Assembly: GCA_009830035.1 (NCBI GenBank)
Contig: SZZY01000012.1
Location: forward strand, 1-64,000
Source of the DNA: Pantoea sp. Eser
GTDB taxonomy: Bacteria > Pseudomonadota > Gammaproteobacteria > Enterobacterales > Enterobacteriaceae
Direction of reading: 5' to 3'
Length of the DNA stretch: 64,000 nt
Shown here: positions 35,323 through 45,973 of the stretch, in pieces
Layout of the letters: each line of letters starts with the position of its first letter
How positions within the stretch are numbered: the first letter of the stretch is position 1
The notes under the pieces: model-generated
Seen by the model: only the letters and a program-made list of their open reading frames with translations
Databases searched by the model: none
Told to the model about the DNA's origin: nothing
Position numbers and translations under genes: made by a program

Positions 35323-35562
35323 TCAAACCTCTTCCATTTTTCCCAGCAATGCACGCAGACGTTCCTGCCACATGTGTTGCTCTTCTTTCAGGTGCTGATT
35401 TTCTCGCATCAGCGCATCGTGGTTGCCCGCGACTTGTTGCGCATCGTTACGCAGCGCGTTGTTCTGCTCTTTCAGCTCTTCGATTTCCATCTGCAACAGG
35501 GTGATGGTATCAATCGCCTGCTGTACTTTCGCTTCCAGTTTCTCAAACACTTCAAATGACAT
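35323..35562 (-). CDS. zapB: Cell division coiled-coil protein ZapB
   Basis: ZapB is a cytoplasmic coiled-coil protein that links ZapA-bound FtsZ to the MatP/ter complex. The 79-residue product is almost entirely a heptad-repeat helix, starting [19 protein letters not shown] as in E. coli. It is divergent from glpF. It is intact. Confidence 0.96.
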   Translation of the reverse strand: MSFEVFEKLEAKVQQAIDTITLLQMEIEELKEQNNALRNDAQQVAGNHDALMRENQHLKEEQHMWQERLRALLGKMEEV

Positions 35563-35969
35563 CTTTCTGACCTCTCCTAAATTCCTGCAAGGCGTTGATG
35601 ATGCCAGCGTAAGCCAGCAACGTTGTCCCGATTGTATGTAGCCTCACCCCCGCAAGTCCAGCAACGCGGGCGCGCCGGGCGCAGTCTGTAACACTTTTCA
35701 GCCAATCCCTAAGATTCCGCTGCGCTTAGCGCGGCTCTGCTTTTACCGCCCCGTATCGGCCGCCGCAGTAAGTGCCGAATGATGATTTAAGAAAGCCAAA
35801 ATACGTGAAAACGCGCATTTTTATGACGCGGTACACAAAAAAAGATTTCGCTATTTCTCGCTTATGTTCGTTAACGGTAAATTAACATCAGCCCTACAAT
35901 AAAGCTGGGTGACCCATGGACTGAGAACAAAAACTGATAAAATTTAACCTCGCTTCAGGAACAATTATT
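35563..35969 (+). promoter_or_regulatory. zapB-glpF intergenic control region
   Basis: No gene is visible in these 407 bp. The 35830-35890 part is AT-rich and contains TATGTTCGTT, which fits one half of the GlpR operator consensus, with a weaker CTATTTCTCGC next to it. GlpR and CRP control of glpFK is known in E. coli; here it is only suggested by these half-sites. A GC-rich stretch at 35640-35760 shows nothing I recognise. Confidence 0.4.
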
Positions 35970-36764
35970 ATGAGTCAGACAACTAACACGCTCAAAGGTC
36001 AGTGTATTGCCGAATTTCTGGGGACCGGCTTGATCATTTTCTTTGGTGCAGGCTGTGTAGCTGCGCTGAAACTCGCCGGCGCCGCCTTCGGTCAGTGGGA
36101 AATCTGTATTATCTGGGGACTGGGTGTTTCCATGGCTGCCTACCTTACTGCCGGCATTTCAGGTGCGCATCTGAATCCGGCTATCACCGTTGCGCTTTGC
36201 CTATTCGCCGATTTTGAAGGGCGTAAAGTCGTTCCCTACATCGTATCGCAGGTTGCCGGCGCTTTCTGCGCTGCCGCGCTGGTGTACGGTCTCTACTACA
36301 GCCTGTTTATCGACTACGAGCAGAGTCATGAGATGGTACGCGGTACGGTTGAAAGTCTCGACCTGGCCGGCATCTTCTCTACCTACCCTAACCCGCACAT
36401 CGGTGTTGGTCAGGCTTTCCTGGTTGAGATGGTGATCACTGCGGTATTAATGGCGGTCATTATGGGCCTGACGGATGACGGCAACGGCATTCCACGCGGT
36501 CCGCTGGCACCCCTGCTGATCGGTGTGCTGGTGGCGATTATCGGCGGCGCGATGGGTCCACTGACCGGCTTCGCCCTGAACCCGGCTCGTGATTTCGGAC
36601 CAAAGATCTTCGCATGGCTGGCAGGCTGGGGTAACGTAGCCTTTACCGGCGGTCGTGACATCCCTTACTTCCTCGTGCCGATTTTTGGCCCGCTGGTTGG
36701 CGCTTGTCTGGGAGCCGTGGCTTACCGCGTACTGATTGCCCGTTACCTGCCAGGTGCAGCCTAG
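35970..36764 (+). CDS. glpF: Glycerol facilitator, shortened at the C-terminus
   Basis: GlpF is an aquaglyceroporin that lets glycerol cross the inner membrane. The 264-residue product has six membrane segments and both pore motifs, HLNPAITVA near residue 67 and LNPARDFGP near 204. A TAG at 36762-36764 ends the frame. Reading on in frame gives a 19-residue charged tail to TAA at 36822-36824, comparable to the longer tail of E. coli GlpF (281 residues). A CAG to TAG change is likely. The lost part is outside the channel, so transport may persist. It lies upstream of glpK in one operon. Confidence 0.92.
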   Translation: MSQTTNTLKGQCIAEFLGTGLIIFFGAGCVAALKLAGAAFGQWEICIIWGLGVSMAAYLTAGISGAHLNPAITVALCLFADFEGRKVVPYIVSQVAGAFCAAALVYGLYYSLFIDYEQSHEMVRGTVESLDLAGIFSTYPNPHIGVGQAFLVEMVITAVLMAVIMGLTDDGNGIPRGPLAPLLIGVLVAIIGGAMGPLTGFALNPARDFGPKIFAWLAGWGNVAFTGGRDIPYFLVPIFGPLVGACLGAVAYRVLIARYLPGAA

Positions 36765-36854
36765 GAACCGGCCAGCGTTCCAGCAGAAAAACCGGTCGCG
36801 CGCGCTCAGCAGCGTAAAGCGTAAGTTTCACCTTTTATCATCAGGACAGAATTT

Positions 36855-38366
36855 ATGACTACCACCGATAAAAAATATATTGTCGCGCTCGATCAGGGCA
36901 CAACCAGTTCACGCGCCGTGATCCTCGATCACGACGCCAACATTGTGGCGGCATCGCAGCGTGAATTCACCCAGATCTACCCGAAAGCGGGCTGGGTTGA
37001 GCATGACCCGATGGATATCTGGGCGTCACAAAGCTCGACGCTGGTTGAAGTCCTGGCGCACGCCGACATTCGCTCCGATGAGATCGCGGCCATTGGTATC
37101 ACCAACCAGCGTGAAACCGCCATCGTCTGGGACAAAGAGACCGGTAAGCCAATCTATAACGCCATCGTCTGGCAGGATCCGCGTACCGCTGATTACTGCC
37201 ACAAGCTGAAGAAAGAGGGGCTGGAAGAGTACATCCAGCACACTACCGGCCTGGTGATTAACCCGTACTTCTCCGGTACCAAAGTGAAGTGGATCCTCGA
37301 CCATGTGAAAGGCGCGCGTGAGCGTGCCAAACGTGGCGAACTGCTGTTCGGTACCGTTGATACCTGGCTGGTATGGAAAATGACGCAGGGCCGGGTGCAT
37401 ATCACCGATTATACCAACGCCTCACGTACCATGATGTTCAACATCCACAAGCTGGAGTGGGATCAGCGCATGCTGGATATCCTCGATATCCCGCGTGAAA
37501 TGCTGCCGGAAGTGAAATCATCGTCAGAAGTTTACGGCCAGACCAATATCGGTGGTAAAGGCGGTAAGCGTATTCCTATCGCCGGGATTGCCGGTGACCA
37601 GCAGGCCGCGCTGTATGGCCAGCTGTGCGTTCAGCCTGGCATGGCGAAAAACACCTACGGTACCGGCTGCTTTATGCTGATGAACACCGGCACCGAAGCG
37701 GTCACCTCCACCCACGGCCTGCTGACCACCATCGCCTGCAGTCCTCGCGGTGAAGTGAACTATGCGCTGGAAGGCGCGGTGTTTATCGGCGGCGCCTCCA
37801 TTCAGTGGCTGCGTGATGAGATGAAGCTGATCAGCGATGCGGCTGACTCTGAATACTTCGCCATGAAGGTAAAAGATACCAACGGTGTTTACATGGTACC
37901 GGCCTTTACCGGCCTGGGTGCTCCTTACTGGGACCCGTATGCCCGCGGCGCCATCTTCGGCCTGACGCGTGGTGCCAATGCCAACCACATCATCCGTGCG
38001 ACGCTGGAGTCTATCGCCTATCAGACCCGCGATGTGCTGGAAGCGATGCAGAACGATGCCAATACCCGTCTGCAGGCGCTGCGTGTGGATGGTGGTGCAG
38101 TTGCCAACAACTTCCTGATGCAGTTCCAGTCTGACATTCTCGGCACCCGCATCGAGCGTCCGGAAGTGCGTGAAGTCACGGCGCTGGGCTCCGCCTACCT
38201 GGCGGGTCTGGCAGTCGGCTTCTGGCAGGATCTGGATGAAGTCCGCTCTAAAGCGGTGATTGAGCGTGAGTTCCGCCCAAGTCTGGAAACCACCGAGCGT
38301 AACTTCCGTTATGCCGGCTGGAAGAAAGCCGTCGCCCGTGCGCAGGCATGGGAAGAACAAGAGTAA
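36855..38366 (+). CDS. glpK: Glycerol kinase
   Basis: GlpK phosphorylates glycerol to glycerol-3-phosphate and traps it in the cell. The 503-residue product has the FGGY-kinase features: [11 protein letters not shown] near residue 11, [13 protein letters not shown] near 265, and the C-terminal [16 protein letters not shown]-type ATP motif. E. coli's enzyme is inhibited by FBP and by IIA-Glc. It is intact and follows glpF by about 90 bp. Confidence 0.98.
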   Translation: MTTTDKKYIVALDQGTTSSRAVILDHDANIVAASQREFTQIYPKAGWVEHDPMDIWASQSSTLVEVLAHADIRSDEIAAIGITNQRETAIVWDKETGKPIYNAIVWQDPRTADYCHKLKKEGLEEYIQHTTGLVINPYFSGTKVKWILDHVKGARERAKRGELLFGTVDTWLVWKMTQGRVHITDYTNASRTMMFNIHKLEWDQRMLDILDIPREMLPEVKSSSEVYGQTNIGGKGGKRIPIAGIAGDQQAALYGQLCVQPGMAKNTYGTGCFMLMNTGTEAVTSTHGLLTTIACSPRGEVNYALEGAVFIGGASIQWLRDEMKLISDAADSEYFAMKVKDTNGVYMVPAFTGLGAPYWDPYARGAIFGLTRGANANHIIRATLESIAYQTRDVLEAMQNDANTRLQALRVDGGAVANNFLMQFQSDILGTRIERPEVREVTALGSAYLAGLAVGFWQDLDEVRSKAVIEREFRPSLETTERNFRYAGWKKAVARAQAWEEQE

Positions 38367-38462
38367 GATCAATGCCCGCGACCGTTGCTGTCGCGGGCCT
38401 TTTCCCCGCCGCTCTCTCCCGCTGTGTTACACTGCCTGCCTGTTTTTTATCAGGTAAATGCC

Positions 38463-39471
38463 ATGAAACGAGAACTTGCGATTGAATTTTCCCGCGTAAC
38501 CGAGGCTGCCGCGCTGGCAGGCTATCACTGGTTAGGACTCGGCGATAAAAATGCGGCTGACGGTGCCGCTGTCCATGCCATGCGCCACGTACTGAACTCG
38601 ATTGAAATTAACGGTCAGATTGTGATCGGTGAAGGCGAAATTGATGAAGCGCCGATGCTCTATATCGGTGAGAAAGTCGGTACCGGCCGCGGCGATGCGG
38701 TCGATATCGCGGTCGATCCGATCGAGGGCACTCGCATGACCGCCCTCAGCCAGGCGAACGCCCTGGCGGTAATGGCCGTCGGTGACAAGGGCAGCTTTCT
38801 CCATGCACCCGATATGTACATGGAAAAGCTGATTGTCGGTACGGCTGCGCGTGGGCAGATCAATCTCGACCTGCCGCTGGAAACCAACCTGCGCAATATT
38901 GCCGCAGCGATGAATAAACCGCTGGCGCAGTTAACCGTGTCGATTCTGGCGAAGCCACGCCATGACACGGTCATCAGCCAGCTGCAACAGCTTGGCGTGC
39001 GGGTGTTTACCTTCCCGGATGGCGATGTCGCGGCCTCAATCCCGACCTGCATGCCGGACAGCGAAGTGGATGTAATGTATGGCATCGGCGACGCACCGGA
39101 AGGTGTGGTTTCAGCGGCGGTGATCCGCGCGCTGGACGGTGATATGCAGGGCCGGTTGCTGCCGCGTCATCAGGTTAAAGGCGACAGCGAAGAGAACCGG
39201 CGACTGGGCGAACAGGAGCTGCAGCACTGTGTTGAGATGGGCATTGAAGCGGGTAAAGTCCTGCCGCTGGATGAGATGGCGCGCAACGACAATGTGGTGT
39301 TTGCCCACCGGCATTACCAGCGGCGACCTGCTGAAGGGCATCACGCGTCAGGGCAATATCGCCACCAGTGAAACCCTGCTGATTCGCGGTAAGTCACGCA
39401 CCATTCGCCGCATCCAGTCGATTCACTACCTCGACCGTAAAGATCCGGCACTCCATCCGTTTATCCTGTGA
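38463..39471 (+). pseudogene. glpX: Class II fructose-1,6-bisphosphatase, frameshifted
   Basis: GlpX hydrolyses fructose-1,6-bisphosphate in gluconeogenesis. The N-terminal 280 or so residues read well from ATG 38463, with the metal site GEGEIDEAPM near residue 57 and DPIEGTRMTAL near 85. At 39304-39306 a CCC run throws the frame after DNVVFA. With one C less, TGITSGDLLKGI and the C-terminus to TGA 39469-39471 read correctly. Uncorrected, translation ends at 39371 with a wrong tail and lacks the last 56 residues or so. A one-base error cannot be excluded. The 3' end overlaps the emrD remnant. Confidence 0.85.
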
Positions 39472-39837
39472 CCGGCTGGTTGCCGCGCTCCGGCTGACGT
39501 GAGAGCGGCAACCAACACAGCAGCATCACCAGCGCAGTAAAGAACATCAGCATTCCGAGGCTGAACTGATCGTGTTGCGGCATCAGCGCCGACAGCCACG
39601 CTACCAGACCGGACCCGAGATTCTGCATCCCGCCAATCAGTGCACCCGCGCTGCCAGCCAGGCGTAGGGTTCCATTGCGCCCGAGGTCGCCAGCGGAAAC
39701 AGCATCCCGGCACCAAAGAAAAACAGCGCCGCCGGCACCAGCAGCGTCCAGATATTCATCACGCCAAACCAGGCCGGGACCCGCATCAGCACAATCAGCA
39801 TCACCAGCAAGCGGCGATTTTCCAGTTTATTCATCAT
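39461..39837 (-). pseudogene. emrD: Remnant of multidrug exporter EmrD
   Basis: The minus strand encodes only the C-terminal part of an MFS transporter that aligns to E. coli EmrD from the WFGVMNVWTLLVPAA stretch onward. A short disturbed piece like NKRF...LLV precedes it. About the first 260 residues are gone. A one-base deletion near 39662, in EPYALAGSAGAL, also breaks the frame; after correction it reads to TAA 39463-39461. No upstream emrD sequence is seen before fpr, so a large deletion removed the 5' part. It converges on glpX with an 11-bp overlap. Confidence 0.85.
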
Positions 39838-40111
39838 GTTCTTATAACGTATCTGTCTGAGAAAAAGAGGCTAAAACAGCCGTTAACCGGCTGAGTGTTT
39901 CGATATGGCGTGAAAAATATCAGGATTAAATGACAAAGCGAGCGGCAGTGAAAAAGGGCCAGACTTGCGCCCGTCAAGTTTATGAACCAGCTTGTAAAGG
40001 TAACGCAACAGTTTGTCGATTAGAGCCTTTGTCCGGACGCAGGGTAGCAATCTCGCGACGCAGTCGCGAAAATAGCCATCGGCCTGAATAATCAACAACC
40101 AGGGAGTTATT

Positions 40112-40858
40112 ATGGCCGAGTGGGTCAATGCTCAAGTGAAGGAAGTTAAAAACTGGACGGATGCGCTGTTCAGCCTTCGTGTTCAGGCGCCAGTCGATCC
40201 GTTTATCGCCGGGCAGTTTGCCAAGCTGGCGCTAGAGATCGATGGCGAACGTGTCCAGCGTGCTTACTCCTACGTTAATGCGCCCAAAAATGACCTACTG
40301 GAGTTCTATCTGGTCACGGTCCCGGAAGGCAAGCTCAGCCCGCATTTACGCGCGCTGCGCCCGGGCGATCAGGTGATGGTCACCAAAGAAGCGGCCGGTT
40401 TCTTTGTGCTGGATGAGGTACCGGACTGCCAGACTTTGTGGATGCTGGCGACCGGCACCGCCATCGGTCCTTATCTTTCCATGCTCCAGCAGGGCGAAGA
40501 CCTGGACCGGTTTGAAAATATCGTGCTGGTTCATGCGGCGCGTTACGCTGCCGACCTAAGTTTTTTGCCGCTGATGCAGCAGTTACAGCAGGCTTATCAC
40601 GGCAAGCTGCATATCCAGACGGTGGTCAGCCGCGAACAGATCGCCGGTTCAATCACCGGTCGTGTGCCTGCGCTGATTGAAAACGGCGAACTGGAACGCG
40701 AAGTGGGATTATCGCTCGATGCCGACAGCAGCCATGTGATGCTGTGCGGCAACCCGCAGATGGTGCGTGATACCCAGCAATTACTTAAGGAGACGCGCGA
40801 GATGCGCAAACACCTGAAGCACAAACCGGGTCATATCACCAGCGAACATTACTGGTGA
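40112..40858 (+). CDS. fpr: Ferredoxin/flavodoxin-NADP+ reductase
   Basis: Fpr moves electrons between NADPH and flavodoxin or ferredoxin, supporting radical enzymes and the oxidative stress response. The 248-residue product equals E. coli's, with the FAD site RAYSYVNAP near residue 50, the NADP site ATGTAIGPYLSM near 112, and the C-terminal EHYW. The 270 bp upstream between the emrD remnant and fpr shows no other gene. It is intact. Confidence 0.97.
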   Translation: MAEWVNAQVKEVKNWTDALFSLRVQAPVDPFIAGQFAKLALEIDGERVQRAYSYVNAPKNDLLEFYLVTVPEGKLSPHLRALRPGDQVMVTKEAAGFFVLDEVPDCQTLWMLATGTAIGPYLSMLQQGEDLDRFENIVLVHAARYAADLSFLPLMQQLQQAYHGKLHIQTVVSREQIAGSITGRVPALIENGELEREVGLSLDADSSHVMLCGNPQMVRDTQQLLKETREMRKHLKHKPGHITSEHYW

Positions 40859-41032
40859 GCCGCCTGCCAGATCCAGAAATCACGTCGCCCCAGCCGGCCA
40901 CGATAAGAAAAACACCATTGTTATAACGTCATGCTTTATTGTCCCAGCAGAAATTAAAGCCGCCGCGCTTTTGACCTCGCGGATAAAAACCGTTCTAATT
41001 TGGGCATGAGTTTACTGGTTAGGGTCGACAAA

Positions 41033-41671
41033 ATGAAGAATTTGCCTGGCGCACTGCTGTTATCGCTTGCGCTGACGGTTCCGGTATTTGCCGCCGATCC
41101 GCAACCGCAGGAGCGGGCCGACGCACCGCCCGCTGCGCCTTACCTGCTGGCGGGTGCGCCCACCTTTGATATGACGATCGGCCAGTTTCGCGAAAAGTAC
41201 AATCTGGCTAACCCGGCACTGCCGCTGCTGGAGTATCGCGCCATTGATAATCGCGGTGACAAAAGCAATCTGACGCGCGCCGCCAGCAAAATTAACGAAA
41301 CCCTGTATGCCTCGACGGCACTGGAGCCGGGTACCGGAAAAATCAAAACCCTGCAGATTACCTGGCTGCCGCTGCCCGGTCCGGATCAGAGTGCGTCACA
41401 GGAGAAAGCGCTGGCCTATATGACCGCTTCGCTGCGGTTCTTCGTCCCGGGATTGAGCGCTGAAGAGGGGCGTAAAAAGCTGGATGGATTGCTGAAAGAA
41501 GGTAAAGGATCGCCGCCCTACTATGCTCACGTCGAAGGCGCGTTGCGTTTTGTGGTGGCTGACAACGGCGACAAGGGATTAACCTTTGCGATTGAACCGG
41601 TCAAACTGGCGCTCGCGCCCCCTGATGATGTGGGCAAAAATGACGAAAAGCAAAGCCATCGCCACATTTGA
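41033..41671 (+). CDS. yiiQ: DUF1454 family periplasmic protein YiiQ
   Basis: The 212-residue protein has a signal peptide ending near ALTVPVFAA and matches E. coli YiiQ across [30 protein letters not shown] and [12 protein letters not shown]. No function is known for the family. The frame is open to 41000, but ATG 41033 places the signal peptide at the N-terminus. It lies upstream of tpiA; the yiiR, yiiS and uspD genes found between them in E. coli are absent. Confidence 0.93.
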   Translation: MKNLPGALLLSLALTVPVFAADPQPQERADAPPAAPYLLAGAPTFDMTIGQFREKYNLANPALPLLEYRAIDNRGDKSNLTRAASKINETLYASTALEPGTGKIKTLQITWLPLPGPDQSASQEKALAYMTASLRFFVPGLSAEEGRKKLDGLLKEGKGSPPYYAHVEGALRFVVADNGDKGLTFAIEPVKLALAPPDDVGKNDEKQSHRHI

Positions 41672-41745
41672 TCTCTATACTGTCTGGCAGACAACGCTGC
41701 CAGCTGGCAGCGGGTTTTCATGTATCGCGTTATGCGGAGGATAGA

Positions 41746-42513
41746 ATGCGACATCCACTGGTTATGGGTAATTGGAAGTTGAATGGCAGCAAGCAGATGA
41801 CAGCCGAACTGATCGACGGTCTGCGCAAGGAACTGTCCGGCGTTGATGGGTGTGGCGTTGCCATTGCACCACCAACCCTCTATCTCGAGCAGGCGAAACA
41901 TGCCATCTCTGGTAGCCACATCGCACTGGGTGCGCAGAACGTAGACGTTAACCTGTCTGGCGCCTTTACCGGTGAAGTTTCTGCCGAGATGCTGAAAGAT
42001 ATCGGTGCGAAATACATAATCATCGGTCACTCCGAACGCCGCACCTATCATAAAGAAAGCGACGAATTCATTGCGAAGAAATACGCGGTGCTGAAGTCAG
42101 TGGGTCTGGTACCGGTGCTGTGCATTGGCGAAACCGAAGCAGAAAACGAAGCGGGTAAAAACGAAGAAGTCTGCGCGCGTCAGCTGGATGCGGTGCTAGA
42201 GACTCAGGGCGCAGAGGCGTTTAAAGACGCGGTCATCGCTTATGAGCCAGTCTGGGCTATCGGTACTGGCAAATCAGCGACCCCTGCGCAGGCGCAGGCG
42301 GTGCATAAATTTATTCGTGATCACATCGCGAAGAAAGATGCAGCGATCGCTGAACAGGTCATCATTCAGTACGGCGGTTCGGTTAACGACAAAAATGCCG
42401 CTGAGCTGTTCACCCAGCCCGACATTGATGGCGCGCTGGTAGGCGGTGCGTCACTGAAAGCCGATGCGTTTGCCGTGATTGTTAAAGCGGCGGCAGCGGC
42501 GAAAAATGCCTAA
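41746..42513 (+). CDS. tpiA: Triosephosphate isomerase
   Basis: TpiA interconverts dihydroxyacetone phosphate and glyceraldehyde-3-phosphate. The 255-residue product equals E. coli's, with the catalytic lysine in GNWKLNG (residue 12), histidine in IIGHSERR (about 96) and glutamate in [11 protein letters not shown] (about 168). ATG 41746 gives [11 protein letters not shown]; the longer frame upstream overlaps yiiQ. It is intact and ends at a strong terminator. Confidence 0.98.
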   Translation: MRHPLVMGNWKLNGSKQMTAELIDGLRKELSGVDGCGVAIAPPTLYLEQAKHAISGSHIALGAQNVDVNLSGAFTGEVSAEMLKDIGAKYIIIGHSERRTYHKESDEFIAKKYAVLKSVGLVPVLCIGETEAENEAGKNEEVCARQLDAVLETQGAEAFKDAVIAYEPVWAIGTGKSATPAQAQAVHKFIRDHIAKKDAAIAEQVIIQYGGSVNDKNAAELFTQPDIDGALVGGASLKADAFAVIVKAAAAAKNA

Positions 42514-42531
42514 GCGCTAATGCGCACCCTG

Positions 42532-42558
42532 AAGGCGGCTTATTAAGCCGCCTTTTTT
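42532..42558. terminator. Terminator after tpiA
   Basis: GGCGGC and GCCGCC arms enclose TTATTAA, followed by six T residues on the plus strand. The arm sequence also encodes the last codons of the cdh remnant on the other strand. Confidence 0.88.
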
Positions 42559-42782
42559 ATTGGCGCGATCAGCTGACAGCGATGATCCTGCACCTCTTCC
42601 GCCGAGCCGCGGTTCAGCAGCAGCCAGTTACGCTCAATCGCCATCAATACAGCCTTCCGTCAGGTAAACCCGCCAGCGCCAGACCATATTTTCCCATCGC
42701 CGTACGTGCCTGTGGCACTTCATCCGCCAGACGGATGAAGACGCTTTGCTGTGCCAGCGCAGGGCGTGCTGGCCGCACCTGA
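42543..42782 (-). pseudogene. cdh: 3' remnant of CDP-diacylglycerol pyrophosphatase
   Basis: Directly after the sbp stop, the minus strand encodes the last 80 or so residues of Cdh: LADEVPQARTAMGKYGLAL, then after a missing base near 42650, ERNWLLLNRGSAEEVQDHRC, ending at TAA 42545-42543. These align with E. coli Cdh LAEEVPEAREHMGSYGLAM and [20 protein letters not shown]. The N-terminal two thirds, with the catalytic HIT-like part, are deleted. The place between tpiA and sbp, in this orientation, is that of E. coli cdh. Confidence 0.85.
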
Positions 42783-43772
42783 TTAGGGTTTCATCACCTG
42801 GGCGTAGCTGCCGCGATCGGCGAAGTGCGCTTTTTGTGCCTGCGTCCAGCCGCCGAATTTATCCTGAATAGTAAACAGCTTCACTGGCGCAAAGGTGCTG
42901 GCGAATTTTTTCGCCACTTCAGCATCACGTGGACGATAGTATTTCTGCGCAGCGATGGTCTGGCCTTCTGGCGAGTAGAGATACTTGAGGTAGGCATCCG
43001 CCACCTTGCGTGTGCCCTTCTCATCCACCACTTTGTCGACGACCGATACGGTTGGCTCGGCCAGAATGGATTCGCTCGGGGTCACAATCTCAAACTTGTC
43101 TTTACCCAGCTTGTTAACCGCCAGATACGCTTCGTTTTCCCAGGCGATCAGCACATCACCGATACCGCGCTCAACAAAGGTATTGGTTGCGCCGCGCGCG
43201 CCGGAATCCTGCACTTCGACGTTTTTAAACAGCGCCCGGACGTAGGCCAGTGCTTTGGCCTGATCGCCGTTATTGTGGTCCAGTGCCCAGCCCCAGGCGG
43301 CCAGGTAATTCCAGCGTGCGCCACCCGAGGTTTTCGGGTTCGGGGTAATCACCGATACACCCGGTTTGATCAGATCGCTCCAGTCATGGATCCCTTTGGG
43401 ATTACCTTTGCGTACCAGGAAAACTATGGTCGAAGTGTACGGTGCGGAGTTATCGGGCAGGCGCTGAAGCCAGTTTTTGTCGATACGGCCACGCCCAGCA
43501 ATCGCATCCACATCGGACTGCAACGCCAGGGTGACTACGTCGGCACGAATTCCGTTGATGACCGAGGTAGCCTGCTTGCCAGAACCGCCATGAGACTGAC
43601 GAACCACGACGTTATCGCCGGTTTCCTGTTTGTAGTGCGCACTGAACGCTTTGTTGTATTGCTCATACAACTCGCGTGTCGGATCGTAGGAAACGTTTAA
43701 TAACTGGATGTCTTTCGCTAGCACGCTGGTTGAGGCCAGCAACAGGGTAATTCCGATACTCCACTTGTTCAT
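42783..43772 (-). CDS. sbp: Periplasmic sulfate-binding protein
   Basis: Sbp binds sulfate in the periplasm for the CysAWTP importer. The 329-residue product has a signal peptide cleaved after STSVLA (about residue 19) and conserved [10 protein letters not shown] and [13 protein letters not shown] segments. ATG 43772 gives [12 protein letters not shown] as in E. coli; the frame is open five codons upstream. It is intact, but its stop codon abuts the truncated cdh. Confidence 0.97.
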   Translation of the reverse strand: MNKWSIGITLLLASTSVLAKDIQLLNVSYDPTRELYEQYNKAFSAHYKQETGDNVVVRQSHGGSGKQATSVINGIRADVVTLALQSDVDAIAGRGRIDKNWLQRLPDNSAPYTSTIVFLVRKGNPKGIHDWSDLIKPGVSVITPNPKTSGGARWNYLAAWGWALDHNNGDQAKALAYVRALFKNVEVQDSGARGATNTFVERGIGDVLIAWENEAYLAVNKLGKDKFEIVTPSESILAEPTVSVVDKVVDEKGTRKVADAYLKYLYSPEGQTIAAQKYYRPRDAEVAKKFASTFAPVKLFTIQDKFGGWTQAQKAHFADRGSYAQVMKP

Positions 43773-43915
43773 TACGCACTCTCCCAATATCGTTATGGGC
43801 TAAGCGTGACATAAACCATTATAGAGCTAAAAGAATTAAAAATAAGCTGTTATAACCGTGCGGAATATACAGGCAGGCAGATTGGGCGTGCAGTGCCGCA
43901 CGCCCGGAGAAGGGA

Positions 43916-44878
43916 TCAGTAGAGCTGTTTAGCGGTATCCAGCCAGTCGCGCTTGAAAGGACGCTTCATATTTTCAATCGCGTCGATGATGTCGTGATGC
44001 ACCATCTTCTCGTTCTGAATGCCGACACAACGTCCGCCGTAACCCTGCATCAGCAGCTCAATCGAATAGGCACCCATGCGTGACGCCAGAATACGGTCAT
44101 AAGCACAAGGCGCACCGCCACGCTGAATGTGACCCAGCACGGTTGAACGGGTTTCGCGTTTGGTTTCGGTTTCGATGAAGCGCGCCAGATCGTCGATATC
44201 GCAGATATGTTCAGTAATCGCCACGATAGCGTGCTTTTTACCTTTGGCGATGCCGGCTTTGATTTCCGCCACCAGCTCTTCGCGGGTGTAAGGGATCTCC
44301 GGCAGCACGATGAATTCGCAGCCGCCGGCAATCGCCGCCGCCAGCGTCAGATCACCGCAATAGCGGCCCATCACTTCAACAATCGAAATACGCTGATGCG
44401 AAGAAGAGGTATCACGCAGACGGTCAATCGCCTCGACCACGGTTTCCAGTGCGGTGAAATAGCCAATGGTGTAATCGGTACCGGCTACGTCGTTATCGAT
44501 GGTGCCGGGTAAACCGATGCAGGGAAAGCCCATCTCAGTCAGGCGTTTGGCACCCATGTAAGAACCGTCACCGCCGATAACAACCAGCGCATCAATGCCG
44601 CGCTTTTTCATGTTTTTAATCGCGACCTGGCGTATATCTTCATTGCGAAATTCAGGAAAACGAGCAGAACCGAGGAAGGTGCCGCCGCGGTTGATCATAT
44701 CGGAGACGCTATAGCGATCGAGGTTGATCATGCGATCTTCATACAAACCCAGATAACCGTCATAGATCCCAAAAACTTCCAGTCCTTCACTCAGCGCGGA
44801 ACGTACCACTCCACGAATAGCTGCGTTCATGCCTGGGGCGTCGCCGCCGCTGGTCAATACACCAATTTTTTTGATCAT
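43916..44878 (-). CDS. pfkA: 6-phosphofructokinase I
   Basis: PfkA phosphorylates fructose-6-phosphate, the main control point of glycolysis. The 320-residue product equals E. coli's, with [16 protein letters not shown] near residue 8, GGDGSYMGA near 102 and the catalytic PGTIDND near 124. ATG 44878 gives [12 protein letters not shown]; seven further codons upstream are open. It is intact. Confidence 0.98.
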   Translation of the reverse strand: MIKKIGVLTSGGDAPGMNAAIRGVVRSALSEGLEVFGIYDGYLGLYEDRMINLDRYSVSDMINRGGTFLGSARFPEFRNEDIRQVAIKNMKKRGIDALVVIGGDGSYMGAKRLTEMGFPCIGLPGTIDNDVAGTDYTIGYFTALETVVEAIDRLRDTSSSHQRISIVEVMGRYCGDLTLAAAIAGGCEFIVLPEIPYTREELVAEIKAGIAKGKKHAIVAITEHICDIDDLARFIETETKRETRSTVLGHIQRGGAPCAYDRILASRMGAYSIELLMQGYGGRCVGIQNEKMVHHDIIDAIENMKRPFKRDWLDTAKQLY

Positions 44879-45086
44879 GACAACCTCTGGATTGTTCAAA
44901 ACTAAGGGGTAATCCTGCCTGTCGATCGCTGCTGAACATCATTCTTGCGATTAGCGCGACACGCGATGGCAGATAGTATATCAAAGGCTTGCTGCTGAAT
45001 TGATCCAGGTCAGACAACTTTTCACTATTTTTTGCAGCAATGTTAACGTTACGTCATGCCTTTCGTATCAGTTTGATTCATTTACG

Positions 45087-45973
45087 TTAAAAACCTAAAG
45101 AATCTTCTCTCTCGAACGGTACCACAGAACAGGGATCCTGATGGATAATTACGTCCGAACCGGGAAATTCTTTGCGTAATGCTTTCTCAACCTAGTCCGC
45201 AACACGGTGTGCCTGTACCAGCGGCAGTTGATCCTCCAGCTCCAGATGCAGCTGGATAAATTTGGTGGGCCCGGACTGACGGGTGCGCAGATCGTGTACC
45301 CCCTCTGAACCCGCGGCCACTGCGTCGCTATCATAAGAATTCTTGCCGTTCCTCTTCACATTAGCGCGCGATCCAGCAGCGCCTGTACCGCCTCATATCC
45401 CATCCGCAGCGCGCTGTAGAGAATGAACACGCCAATACCCAGCGCAAACAGCGCATTCGCCCGGGCAAAGCCGTAGCCGCTCAGCACCAGCGCGATCAGG
45501 ATGGCACCATTCATAATCACATCTGACTGATAGTGCAGCATATCGGCCCGGATCGCCTGACTGCGGGTTTTGCGCACCACCCAGCGTTGAAATGCCACCA
45601 GAATCAGGGTCGAGGTCAGCGCCACCACGGTCACCACAATGCCGACACCAGGCGCGCGCAGTACGTTGGGATAAGCGAGATGTTGCAGACCGGTCAGAAA
45701 CAGCGCGGAACCCGAGATAAACATGCTTTGCGCCAGCGCCGCCAGCGACTCCGCTTTGCCATGTCCGAAGGTGTGGTTTTCGTCCGCCGGTTGCAGCGCA
45801 TAACGCACCACCAGCAGGTTGGTCAGCAAGGCGGCGATATCGACCAGCGCAGCCAGTAAACTCACTGAACCGGTGTACCACCAGGCGAAAATCTTCACGA
45901 TTAACAGTACCGACGCAAGGATAGTTGCGGCCAGTGCAGCACGCTTTACCAGTCGGCCATATGAGGGTTGCAT
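45087..45973 (-). pseudogene. fieF: Ferrous-iron/zinc efflux pump FieF, decayed
   Basis: FieF (YiiP) is a cation-diffusion-facilitator antiporter exporting Fe(II) and Zn(II). The membrane domain reads from ATG 45973, but where E. coli has LAALVDSLVDIGAS it reads [10 protein letters not shown]. The lost four residues remove one of the two site-A metal ligands, Asp45 and Asp49. Two more residues are missing after GSALFL. The frame ends at a TGA after DRALM, where E. coli continues DRALPDEE. The cytoplasmic domain survives in other frames down to TAA 45089-45087, with another stop (TAG) where E. coli has Gln in VADQVE. Many independent lesions confirm a pseudogene. Confidence 0.92.

Noticed and set aside
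35640-35770. Possible small RNA or tRNA in the GC-rich part upstream of glpF
   Set aside because: No cloverleaf, promoter or terminator could be recognised by eye.
45149-45334. A 61-codon minus-strand frame as a separate gene
   Set aside because: It is an off-frame reading of the FieF cytoplasmic domain remnant.
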